From contig NC_064038.1 in the NCBI RefSeq assembly GCF_932526225.1, positions 10,105,070-10,169,069 on the forward strand: a stretch of DNA of 64,000 bases. Reading direction: 5' to 3'. The stretch comes from Nematostella vectensis (taxonomy: Eukaryota; Cnidaria; Anthozoa; Actiniaria; Edwardsiidae). Below the pieces are notes generated by a model that ran no database searches, was not told the origin of the DNA, and saw only the letters and a program-made list of their open reading frames with translations. This document shows positions 34,718-62,900 of the stretch, piece by piece. The first letter of the stretch is position 1, and every line of letters begins with the position of its first letter. The translations under genes were made by a program, and so were the position numbers.

Positions 34718-36183
34718 TTACAAGACTATCAGTAGAAAATCAATACCTTAGCATTTACTATTCTTGACTCAGTCTTGCCTTTTTTGGATTACTTGTTATT
34801 TGCAGATATTTTTTGTTATTTACGTACTATTTTATTTGGTCTAAATGTTGAAAACCATTCCTGGTAAATGGGGCGAAAAACGCGCCAGAAAAATTCTTAA
34901 TTGATTTGATTGAAGGATCAAATCGTTCTGCTTAATCACTGGAAAAAAAAGGATTTCCACTAAGGTATTGAAGTTAGAGTCAGCTTGTGACTCAGACAAA
35001 AGCCCACTTTTATATATACGAATTTCTTGTGACAAACATGTCTAAAGATTTTACCAAGCAAGTAACCAAGGGCAAGCCACTAGAAAAGTGACCATGTTCC
35101 TAGAGATGTCATCCATTCTTCTAACATCCACAAAGACTATTACTCCTGGAAACCCTCAGAACTCTAATATTTTATTCTGATTTATCAGTAACAATGCTAA
35201 GCAAATGAATACACTTCTTATCTGCCATGATAATGAGGATGTTTAAATTTTCAGAAGAAAGTTAGTTTTTTGATTAGGTCTGATTATATCCGGTTTGTCT
35301 ACAGGTTGTCTACAGGTTTTGTATTGTATTAACGAGACCTCTTGACCCTGTCCCTCACCAGAAATGAGTCAGCTCATTTGACCACATCTCAAAGTGTAGC
35401 TTTGCCTCATTTCAATAAATACAAAAGAATATCCTAGGATTTTTAAGGGGGGGGGGGCATTAAGCAATTTATTTTCAACTTTCCATTTTTTTAGGGAAAT
35501 ATTTTATACGTTCCATAGTACTGCATCTTCAATTGTTGTTATAATAGGGAGAAGGGTTTTCTAATTATTTGAATTGCTTGGATAAGTAATGAAACTATAT
35601 ATTTTTGAAAAGTTAATTAGTTTATGAAAAGTCAAATAAATGATGAGAAAAAATCTAGCTTGTGTTTTTTAAGCTGATCTACTACAAAAACCTCTTATCA
35701 ACCCTTTTTTTTTCAAAGAAACACTATCCACCTTTGATTTGAAACTTTCAATGTTTATTCTCTGCCAAGAATTGACTGTTTTTTAACACCTATAATGGTA
35801 GCAAATTTATATTTTTATGCTAACCATGGCCACTAAGTTTGAAGACGTTCACCAATAAGGGGGTCCTTGGCACATGCTGATGTGATCTGAAGGATTTATT
35901 TTCCAAGCTGATTTACTGGAGGTCACATTGATCAGATAGTACTCATATTACATATTTGCTTGGTTCCTATAACTACCATAGCATCTCACACTGCACTGTA
36001 AAGATGCCTAGAGCTTCTCCAATCTCTACACTTAAAGAATTTCCCTGCATGAGTTGGATAGACATGGCCATGCGTAGACATTAGCTGACACTACAGTACT
36101 GCAGGAGGGGGCCTAAAAGGGACTTTCAAGGCATTTTCTCCTGTAATTCAGATAATGTCTCATACACTTACTGTATTTTTGGC
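34718..36183. other. 3' flank of the ZIP gene
   Basis: AT-rich sequence with no gene. A candidate AATAAA lies at about 35414 and a G-run at 35448-35457. The minus-strand frame at 34841-35035 shows nothing recognisable. Confidence 0.4.
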
Positions 36184-36232
36184 TGCTAAAAGGGGGGCCC
36201 TAGGCCACCCCCTGGCTACGCCCCTGTACTAC
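36184..36232. repeat. ACAGGGGCGTAGCCAGG repeat, right copy
   Basis: Reverse complement of the left copy at 33219, including the GGCTGCTA and CCACCCCCTGG blocks. It lies just beyond the end of the FAM172A last exon. Confidence 0.75.
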
Positions 36233-36430
36233 AGGGAAGATCCAGGAGGGAGGTTGAATGGCTATCCATTCAAATTGAATGGCTTTTCTTCACAATAAAT
36301 TACTAAGTACCTTTCTACATAATAGAGTTTTTTAAACTCTAAAATTTGGATGTGTTCTATCAACTTGTCTGTAAATCAATACTTCAGCACCTGATTGGTT
36401 ATTTCAAAATTAGGGTACAGTTCCCATGTC

Positions 36431-52932
<16,502 letters not shown>

Positions 52933-53180
52933 TCAAACTACCGGAAGTGTCATTCTTTGCCACTCTACAAAATCACTTTCGTTTTCGGTTTTCGGGCAGG
53001 CGTTCCTAACGAAGAGGAGGTGGAGCCTGGGGCTGGACATTTCACTTTGAGTTCTTTGGAAATTTGGGTTTCCTGTGGTGTAATCATTTGCTTTATCAAA
53101 ATGGCGAACTTAAATAGAAAGACAAAGAGTTTTAAATGAAGAAAGTATCTTGACAACTGAAGATCTTGTACTTTATCGGT
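52933..53180. promoter_or_regulatory. Candidate bidirectional promoter
   Basis: Only 248 bp separate the FAM172A start codon (minus) from the UPF0449-like start codon (plus). No TATA box is evident, so a shared TATA-less promoter is inferred from spacing alone. Confidence 0.5.
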
Positions 53181-54934
53181 ATGTCTAAGGAGTCAAGCGT
53201 ACCTTCGCTGCCCAAGCCACCATGTTTCGAGGAGATTTTACGTGATCTTGAATCCACCACGAGAGTCGACGTGGCTTTCACTGTGCAAAAGAAAATATTC
53301 AAAAACTGGAAATCATCTTCTGGTAGGATAATTGTGTTGCTATTCACACTTTACAGAGTCTCCTATTTGAAAGTTGGGTATTTTTATTTACTCGGTGTTG
53401 CTGATTCGGCGTAATTGGGCCGTAAGCAGCGCCGACATAACTAATTGATAAAATTGATGAATGGCATCAATTAAGTAATAAGATTGATATCAATTTACAT
53501 GGTAATCAAATGGTTTAAATTGTAATCAATTTATAAAAAAAAAAATGATATCCAAAATCGGATAAGTCTAATTGATAGCAATTGAAAATCAAAATTGTAA
53601 TTGATAAGTTATGCACTGAATCAATTGATAATAATTGAAATCAATTAATAATAGATAATGATAATTGAGTTAAAAATAATTGTTATTATTTGCTGATAAT
53701 AATTGATAACAATTTAGTAAATTGATACAACTATTATAAATTGCCTTTTGATTATCAATTTAAGTATTTGGGGGTACTCCATATTATCTTGATAGTGAAA
53801 TACACTGCTTGGCAGACTAGAATTGTATGGTTTTTAAAATTATTAGATGGGGAGTGGAGGTTGGGGTTTGGAGGTTCGCGAACGCCAGCCCAGCGAAATA
53901 CAGAGAAAAGAGGCCTCTGCCAGCAGGGAACACCCCCGGCTTTGGCCATGTAAATAAAACAGTAGAACAGCCTATGGGGGGAGAGGTGGGGCAGGCTGTC
54001 TGGGTGACAGACTATATATTATCCCAAACCAATCAAATATTTATGCCTGTATTAGTCATTTCTTGCCAGTTATTTGTACTACTTTTTTTTCCGAGAAGCA
54101 TGAGTTTTTAGTGCAATGAGCGCTACTGTGGCCACCAATACAAAGATATAAGAAAGTAAGCCATGAGAGAATCACACTTATGATTGACACAGGGCCGTAG
54201 CAGGGGGTGGGGCACTGGGGGCACGTGCCCCTTCCCCCAATATTTTCAAAAATTATACAGAAATGACCAGTAGGGGCGTGGCTGTGCCCCTATTGTTTTC
54301 CCAATGTTTCAGTATCGTGCCCCCTAATGATTCGAGGCCTGCTATGGCTTAGCCTACCTAGGCTTTAGATGCTGTTTTTGGCAATAAAAAAAACCCAAAA
54401 TCTCAAAATCGTATTTCGTGCCCGCCATCTCAGATTCAAGTGACAAAAAATTAGAGGCGCTGGGGGGGGAGGGATCCACGATGGCGGCCACGAACTACGA
54501 TTTCAAAATTTCGAGGGTTTTTATTGCCGAAAACAGAATCTAAAGCCAAGAGGTAGGCTAGCCGTGGCTATGTGACAAAAATCATAGCTAGGAGGATTCT
54601 GTCATTCTCTGATTTGCACTAAAGTATTTTCTGCTACCATGGTACTGACTAATGGTTTGGCCAAGTTGATTTTAATTTTTACTTTTGTTTTTTATTCATA
54701 GAAGCATTGTCCAACCCCGAACTGACGTCAGGTGAAGACAAAATAAGCACCATAACCGTTGATAACAAGAATGATTACAAACAAGTCACAGAATTCCTAG
54801 AGAATTATCAGTCATTAATGGACAATATTAAACAATTAAAAGCTTGTGATCAAGAGATGGAAAAACAACAGTTGAGGTTGAGAGAAAAGATAGCCCATGT
54901 AAAGCACTCATGGAAAGAGTCAAGTCCTACATGA
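53181..54934 (+). CDS. UPF0449 (C19orf25)-like small coiled-coil protein
   Basis: Exons 53181-53322 and 54702-54934 join in phase 1 to 124 residues. The N-terminus has a proline-rich LPKPPCFEEILRDL, which resembles the conserved P-x-PP-x-x-EQILEDV opening of the UPF0449 family. The C-terminal half (about 75-118) is a charged helix with heptad spacing (LMDNIKQLKA...LRLREKIAHV), a probable coiled coil. Function is unknown. The family match rests on the short N-terminal motif, size and helix position, so it is moderate. The intron contains ATTGATA-rich low-complexity DNA and a foldback MITE. Confidence 0.65.
53443..53765. repeat. CAATTGATA low-complexity tract
   Basis: Imperfect repeats of AATTGATA and ATCAATT run for about 320 bp. 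A related tract of ATCAAT/ATCGAT repeats lies at 57220-57375. Confidence 0.8.
54185..54345. repeat. GGGCCGTAGCAGGGGG MITE fragment
   Basis: A GC-rich block (AGGGCCGTAGCAGGGGGTGG ... GTGCCCC) resembling the AGGGGCGTAGCCAGG repeats at 33219 and 36184. It adjoins the foldback MITE at 54345-54570. Confidence 0.5.
54345..54570. mobile_element. Foldback MITE
   Basis: 54345-54432 and 54479-54570 are imperfect inverted copies of about 88 bp (GGCTTAGCCTACCT, TGTTTTTGGCAATAAA, CGCCATC blocks) around a short G-rich centre. It lies in the intron of the UPF0449-like gene. Confidence 0.75.
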
Positions 54935-55206
54935 GTGTAAGCCAGGAGTGTCCATCGTTTAAAAATGGTGTTTTTGAGAGTGCCTAGACATTATAGTTTC
55001 AGACTTTATTTCTTAGATTATACAAAGAAAAGTGACTTTCAAATAGATAGCCAAACTGTTAGCAGAGAGAACTGCAAAATAGGAAGAATTTAGTTATTGT
55101 GAAATAGTGTAAAGCAGATGATATAGAGGGATGCAGGGAAGAAGAGAACATTCTTTCCTCTTCTCTTTGAAATCCTGGTAAATTACTTTTTGAAATTGTC
55201 GATCCA

Positions 55207-55561
55207 GGGGCAGATCCAAGAGTCCTAGAAAGGGGGGGCTGTAGAAAGGGGGGGGCTGTAGAAAGGGGGGGGGCTGTAGAAAGGGGGGGGCTGTAGAAAG
55301 GGGGTGTGTGTAGAAAGGGGGGGCTGTAGAAAGGGGGGCTGTAGAAAGGGGGGGCTGTAGAAAGGGGGGGCTGTAGAAAGGGGGGCTGTAGAAAGGTGGG
55401 GGCTGTAGAAAGGCTTTCAAGGAAGGTGTGGGGTGGGGGCAGATTCATTGTTCTTCCTTGGATTTCCTTATATTTCTTAGGATTTATAAGCCGGATGGGA
55501 ACATCTTACAAATAAGGGGGACCAGGGCTCACTCTGCCCACCATACCTAGATCTGCCCCTG
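55207..55561. mobile_element. MITE with CAGGGGCAGATC ends and internal G-rich tandem repeat
   Basis: Left CAGGGGCAGATCCAAGAG and right the complement of CAGGGGCAGATCTAGG. Inside, about 12 copies of CTGTAGAAAGGGGGGG (55228-55412) form a strong G-run array. The minus-strand translation (FYSPPFLQPPLST) is a repeat artefact. Confidence 0.75.
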
Positions 55562-56951
55562 GGAACACCCATTGTATTTATCTACATCATCAAGCCTAGA
55601 GGCTTTACTGAGAGGGGGGTGTACCCTTACTATCATAGACAAAAGGTATAAGAGTTATACCATTTCTTCTTTAGAAATATACCTTTTTTTGACATGGATG
55701 ACCATGGCCCCAGTGCCTACACTGCTGTTTAAGAATATTGCAATGTAGTTGCTTTTAAAAGAATTGAAATGAAAGAGAAGTAAATGAAATGTTTGAACAG
55801 ATATTCTTGTGTGTAAATAATGCCCCCATCAATAACTAGGATATTTGATTACCAATAGATTCTCATATGCAGGCGCATATACAAGGGGGTGCGAAGGGTG
55901 CACCCCCCCCCCACTTGGCAGCCAAAAAGTGGGTCATTTATTATTAAGGAATCTTCATCTAGTATGCTTTTTCAATATGATACCTATAATTGTGCACCCC
56001 CCACAGCCAATTCGTGGTATTGATGCACCTGATATGTAGGTAAACATCCAAGCAAGACAGAGACAGCTCAAACACTACTAAAAAATCATCCTATCAATTT
56101 TTTTTAAGGAAATGATTTTTTTTCTTTTGTTGTCTATGCCCGACACAACCAATCAAACAAATGTTTCAGTTATCAAATGAACCCTTGATCTGTTTAATTT
56201 CCAAAAGTTATCAAAAAAAAAAGTTAAACTTTTATTATCCTTGAAACAGTTTGATACAGTTGTATCTTAGTCTTAGCAATCTTGTCATAAAGAGGCGGTT
56301 AATCGACTGCAAAAAAAAATCTTGTTGAACACTACAAATTCCTCCACAGGCTCACCCTCAACTGCTCAAACATTATAAATACCGCTTATTCTAAATAAAC
56401 ACACATCACAAAGCAATGAGAGTTTATAGTGACTTTTATTCTAGGATATAAGACAATTATAGGACAATTACAGGAGGTGATCAATCTTAAAAATATTCGA
56501 GCTAGTAAGTAAGCCTTGATTCCTCGAACCGGAAAAGACAGCAGAAACATACAGGAAGAGGAAGTCAGCAAGTGTACCAAGCAAGTGCCAGTGACGTCAT
56601 AGCCATGCAGAGTGTGACAGGCCGCCGAGAAGACTAGGGACGAGGCTATGGTTGTGAAATTTGTGTGTAAAAAAATCCCCAAATTTATTGTAAGGGGTTT
56701 CCCGTCCGTTATCCTTCACAGAAAAAAATTTTGTCAGAACCAGCGACCTTTTAAATACAGATTTTCTGTGGTTACTTGTGCAGCTGAGCTAGGGTCGATC
56801 TTTTAATCGCGAATTGCAGCAACCAGCTGTGTTCTTCGTTGGAATCCACTTTTTTGTTTCCTTTTGTTTTGTTTTTGTGGTCGGTGCGTTTTGTGCATCA
56901 GTCAGGCAAACAGATCATCTTAGTCATCTTAGCCTGTGGGGACTGAAAAAT
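55562..56951. other. Intergenic spacer before the death-domain gene
   Basis: Contains a C-run-bearing MITE fragment at about 55868-56010 and a copy of the 31-kb foldback arm at 56372-56512. No gene was recognised. The last 100 bp before 56952 are the presumed 5' UTR of the death-domain gene. Confidence 0.4.
56372..56512. repeat. Copy of the 31.5-kb foldback arm
   Basis: Matches 31480-31610 closely (CACATCACAAAGCAATGAGA, TTTATTCTAGGA, TAAGACAATTATAGGACAAT, AATATTCGAGCTAGT), with a 3-bp insertion. Confidence 0.85.
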
Positions 56952-59900
56952 ATGGCTTCCGATAAAGCAAAGACAAGCAGTTATGTATCCGATTTGACAG
57001 GTAAATCTATTATTTTAAGGAGGGATAGAATAATTACTTTGCGAGCAAAGCTTAGCTCGTAGTCATTCGCGTCTGTGTGTGTCGCGTAGCAATGTAAAGA
57101 GAGATACAAGAGAAAAGTCTCTGCTAGCAGGGTAGAATAATACATGCATGCATTCTTCTGCATTTTATTGATAATGTAGGCCAACCCCCTGTGCAAAATC
57201 CCCCGCCCTACCAATCAATAATTCCAATAACCAATAATAATCAATAGTAATCGATGAAAATAAATATCAATCAATCGATTAATATCGGAAATCAATAGAA
57301 ATCGATAACGTGAAACTGTGTGAGTATCGACTATTATCGAAACATATTGAAATTATCGATTATTATTGATTTTATTGATAAATATAGATTTCTGTCCTAT
57401 TCCATCAATATGCATCACCCTTATCTGGCATGATCAATTGATTGACTGTGTTTCTCCAAATAAAATCAGATAGACAAGGTAAGATAAACAAAGCGAGTCT
57501 TTATATTGCTTCAAAAGGCTCAATTTCGCCTTTTGCAAACCACATTCACAATATAGCAACAACATTTATTACCTAAGGGTTCATTAACCCATATAATTCT
57601 CGATAAAAGATTTCTGAACACTACTCAGCACAGATGAACACACGTCAAGAAGCTAGACATATCATTCCCAGATCACACGGTAACGGTGATGGCAGATTCA
57701 ACTTTCTAGCGGTCAGTTTTAAATATAAGCAATCAATAAAACTGTATCCCCGATAGAATTATAATTATAAGATTTTATTATCATTTCAACATTACTTATT
57801 AATCATTAATCATGGGCGGTAAGGAGGGGCTCTGCACAAGTTTCGAAATCTGGAAATCACGTTTCACTATACGACACGGATCAATCTTTACTCGGAAATC
57901 ACGATAAACAATTTTTTAAGAGCATACAGTAGATTACGATTTTTTAAGAGCATAGATCACGATTCACTCTGATCAAATTTTGCCATTCATGAATCACTGC
58001 GAAGGTAGCAATCACGATCACAGTTTTCAATTTATCCTTTTCACGATTCACAATAAACAAAAAAAGGCCGTTCACGGATAACGAAAATAACCCTTACTGC
58101 CCCTGATTGTTCATCTATATGGACATGATTTTGTTGTTTTTTCAGCTGTTCCACTTCAAAAGATAGTTGAAAATAGGCCTCTACTTGACAAGCTACGCTG
58201 TTTGGATATTGAATACAAAGAGAAGTGCAACTGGCAGCATTTGGCTCATTCATTTAAAGTGCCACAGGATGTTTGTAAACGTCTAAGCTCTTATCACAGA
58301 CAGAGCCCAACAAAGAAGCTGTTCTTTTATCTTCTATCTTACCGTTCAGATCTCCCCATCAGTGAACTAAAGCAGGCGCTGAAAAACATCTACAGAGCAG
58401 ATCTTTTGAGTTGTATCAAAGGTAAATTGGTTCTCATTGTTTTCATCTTATGTTAAAAACAAATTTTTATATAGGCTTTCAAAAGACCACTTCCTCCCCC
58501 CCTCTTTGCTGTCTGTCTATGCTTGGGCAAATGACAAATTTTGCATTGCAAAGAGGTATGCCATTGAGCTGTTTGTTTACTTTAAGATCTAAATCTACTG
58601 CTTTAGATCTCAAAGATGATGCTTTGGTTTCTGATGTTATCACAAAAACCTCTGTTCTGGAGACACTTGCCATTGAGTTGGATGTCGATACTATGCCGGC
58701 ACCTCAAGGCAACTGGGAAAGCCTGGCCCATGAAGTTGGTATTAGAGACCACCTTATCTTGGCTGTTATAAGGTCTGAATATAATCCTGCTGAAAAGCTG
58801 CTTGAGTATCTGTCATCCACAAGCCCAGACCTAGCAATCGGCACATTGAAAGCACATTTAAAGTCTATGAACAGGGGAGACATCTTGGACCTACTAAGGG
58901 AGCATAAAGGTATCTTGTGCATTATGGAGAAGGTGAAGAGTGTAGAGCTGCTAATCATTTAAAAGAATATAAAGTATCTAAAGCAACTGCAAAATGGCTA
59001 CTCAATGAGCCAAGTTTTCATAATGCATCAATGGCTCATGGCAATATAATACTAATATTATACATGACAATATAATACTAACACCCCCTACATCTTCCAA
59101 ATATAATCTAGTCTCACTTAAAGCATTATTTCAGAAGATGAAACACTGAGAGATGTCATTAAACTTGGGACAGATCTTCAATTTAAGGTTACTCACAGCC
59201 TTAATAACCATAATGGATGGCAAATCCTAGCAGATAAGCTTGATGTTCCTGCTGAAGTTGTTGATGGCATCAGGCCACCAAATGAGAGGGACGTGCATAG
59301 TCCAAGTCAAGGGCTTCTTCGCTTCTTGTCCAGAGAAAGGCCACACATGACAGCACAGCACTTGGTTGACAATCTGAATGAGATTAATAGAGCTGATGCT
59401 GTGTGGTTTATCACAACACACTTTAGTTTGCCAATCAAAGGTTAGTAGCATATGGATCAGGGGTGAACCCTTGCCCCTGATCGTCTAGGACATAGGGGAT
59501 TTTTTTGCATGCCATATCGGGTAGAAGCCCAGGGTTTTTCTTCTAAACAAACACAGAGACTGCGTGGCAAACAAGGAACATTTCAGCCAAATTAGAGGGA
59601 AACTTGTGAAATATTATCAGAATTTAGTCTAACAAACTCTGTTCCTACTGCCTTTGGAGAAAAACAGACGTGGTGCTTGACAGCAAGATCAGTTTTAACT
59701 CTAAGGGATAGCACTAAGGGCGTGGTCAACAACAATTCTTACCCCCTATAGATAGCACATTGGGTGTGGTCGAAGGAACTTTTAACCCTAAGTGATAGCA
59801 TTAAAAAACAAAGATAGTTTCAGTTTTCCTGAATTTTATTGCTGTCTTGAGATACTGCCATCAAGCACATCTCTTTTCTATTCTATCTTTTCAATTGGGC

Positions 59901-62900
59901 CACCATTTAGCGTGACATACTCTAAAAGAAGAATCGGAAAAAATCCTCCTCCCCGGGCGAGAAAACCCCTAAAAGATAGCAGAATCGGAATCCTAAAACA
60001 CCCCCGAAAAGATAGCAGTTGGTAAGAATTTTATACCCTAAAAGATAGGTCGAGCACCCCTGTTTACTTTTCTGCCCAGGGCATTGGGGACTTTACCGTG
60101 ACCGTCTCTAAAAATTCTTTTTCATCGATAAGGATGGTAGGTTCCATCATTTTAGCATTAATTGAGCTTAAAAAAAAGCCCTTAGGCAAGCTTTTAAATA
60201 CAACACTAAAGCGATTTTTTACCATTAATAGGACCCTTTTTGTCCATGGTAATTTTTAGTAAAGTGGCGTGATTTTTCCAAACCCGAAAACACCCCACAT
60301 TCTAGCTTCTTCTCTCAGATGATCATAACACTCTTGTTATAATTTTTACAGATGAAACTTCATTCCGTGAGAGAACTGCATCCTGCCCTGCATTGGGTGA
60401 AAGGCACACACACTCACGACCCACTCTGCAGACAAGAGCCTCTACGCCCGGCACGCCAAGTTTAACTGCTGAAGGCAGTGCCCCATCCATATTGCCTGGT
60501 TTACAGGAATCTCATCAGCAAGATGTGAGCATCTGCCATGGTTAGTCTCTGCCAACAACGGCACGTTCATCTTGTCAACTTGAGAGCAACGTATGCTGTA
60601 AATACGTTTCACTTTTATAGATTGAATTTATGTAAAACTTATTTATGTAATATCCCTGTTGGATGTAGCCTCCCTCACAGGCCCGTAGCCAGCTCTAATG
60701 AAGGAAAATTGAGTACAAAACTGAACCCCCCCCCCCCCCCTTTCAGAATCTTGTCTACGGACCTGCCTCACAGGCGTTATTAGGCAGGTGTCGCTCGCTC
60801 CCTCCTGTTACAAAAAAGGTGTTCGCTGTGTTAGAATGTATACGAATTGCTACAGCGCCAGGCAAAATTGCTGTCCCCTTTTCTGGATTTTTTTCAGCAT
60901 ACGGAGGTTCAATTTAACCTATTCCTCCCCTGCCCTTCTCCCCCTCCCCCAGTACAATGTTGTTCAACTCATTGGGCTTTCTTTCTCAGAATTTGAGCAC
61001 GGTTACATCCAACATTGAAAGGGGGAAGGTGGGTTTCAGGGACATTGTCTTGGAGAGAAAGTTGGTTGACTAACGATGGGTAATGAAAACTCTGCCTTCA
61101 TTATGGACGCGACAGCTAATTTTGTCTAGCATTGCAGGTGAACTCACAATTCATGTAAATAATCTTATTTCTTCTTCAGGCCGCTTAAGCCAGATCCCTT
61201 TTGGTTCTCATGGTTGCAATCTCGAGAGAAAGCCAGATATTTTCATTGGACGCGAAAAGGCACAAGCAAGTTTGATTACGGCGCTTCTTTCCTTGGAGCA
61301 TCCAATGATAGGCGTTTGTGGGGTTTCTGGTTTCGGAAAAACCACACTTTGTGTTAATGCCTCATATGAACTGATTGAAAAGGGACACTTTGTGGCCTAT
61401 GTGAATTCCAGACATGTTCACTGCACCGATAACCTTGCTGAGAAGATTTTAAGAGAATTTGGTATGACTGGAACTGGTAGTGCTGACCCAGTCAGACAGG
61501 CTATCTCCCTTCTGAAATCCTTCAACAGAGATGTGATACTGATAATCGAGAACGTTGACAAAATGCTACACCTTTTTCAGAGGGAAGATAAAGTTACCGC
61601 TATCAAAAAGGAAAGTCGGATTAAAGTTGACGAGAGCCAACAAATTCTGTCGTCTTCTTCAAATTTTGGTACCATGTGTAGCAAACAGCCTGAAAGCTCA
61701 GAAAAGTCGTTCCTGGAATTTATCACTGACATTGCTACATACTGCCCTAGAATCAAGCTTCTCGTAACATGTTGGGAGAGAGTTGATTACTTCAACTTTA
61801 CTGTGAAAAATATAGAGCTTAAACCCCTTACCCTTAAAGATTCCGTCAAACTTCTCCAAGTTAAGAGTGAAAAGGAAACTGGTAAGATGATGCCCAGAGA
61901 GCAGGCTGAGAAGATTGCTTTGTATTGTGATGGTTACCCTCTGCTGTTGTGTGGGAGCAGCGTCCAGGATTTACCAGAATTGACAAGGAACATTGCTCCT
62001 GCCGAAGTCCATGGCATGCTCGATAGTGATAAAAAGACCAGGAAACGTGTTGATTGGTGTTTCAACAAGATTTTTGAGAGGATGGATAAAGACGTAAGAA
62101 GAGTTTTGGTTATGATGTCGGTGTTTCCTGAAAGCTTCACTGTGTCTGATGCCACCATAGTCACCCAGGGCATAAAAGCTGAAGTTGTTGAGTTCTGTCT
62201 CAAAAAGTAAGATAATCTATCTTCAAATTTCAGGTTGCATGGAATCTGTATTAAAGATTTCTTTTGTTTAGTTGCACGCATATGTTTTGGCTAGGGCTGG
62301 ATCAGTTTTTTTATTATTTAAGAACCTCTGATAAGAATTAGTTATGTTATGGGTAAGTGGGTGGATAGTAAAGTAGGTAGAGAGAATACTGAATATTTTT
62401 ACTATTGCCAACCTTTGTAAAAGATCACTTTGTAGCCAGTGGTTACGCCCGACAAGCTCGAGTTCTTGCCTCAAAATACTACGCTAGAAAAGTCAAAGAT
62501 TTGGCGTGAATTCACGGTCAACAGGTCCCGGGAAACAGCAAAGGCCCATTTTAGCCGTCTCAGAATGCGATTCATGGAAAAAAATTTTTTCTGCAAAATT
62601 AAAGTTTAAGAACTAATGATACAGGTTTTGCAAAAACCACAAAAAACAAACAGTGGTGTCAAATTTACCTTTACCAAGACCTTAAGAAGTTAGGTGTAAA
62701 TAAGTTCAAATGAGTGATGGATTCGTTATCTTTCTCTTTTCTAAAATACATTTAATATTAATCTGCAGGTTGACCAACAAACACTGCTTCAGTCGTTATA
62801 ATCCTGATACTAACGCATACACGCTCCATTCCGCTGTTCGCCTGTTTGGCACCAGGAAAGGAAATGATGATATCTACAGAGAGTTGTATTCCCTGTCAAG

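Noticed and set aside
55059-55448. Proline-rich frames on the minus strand
   Set aside because: Translation of the CTGTAGAAAGGGGG tandem repeat in a MITE.
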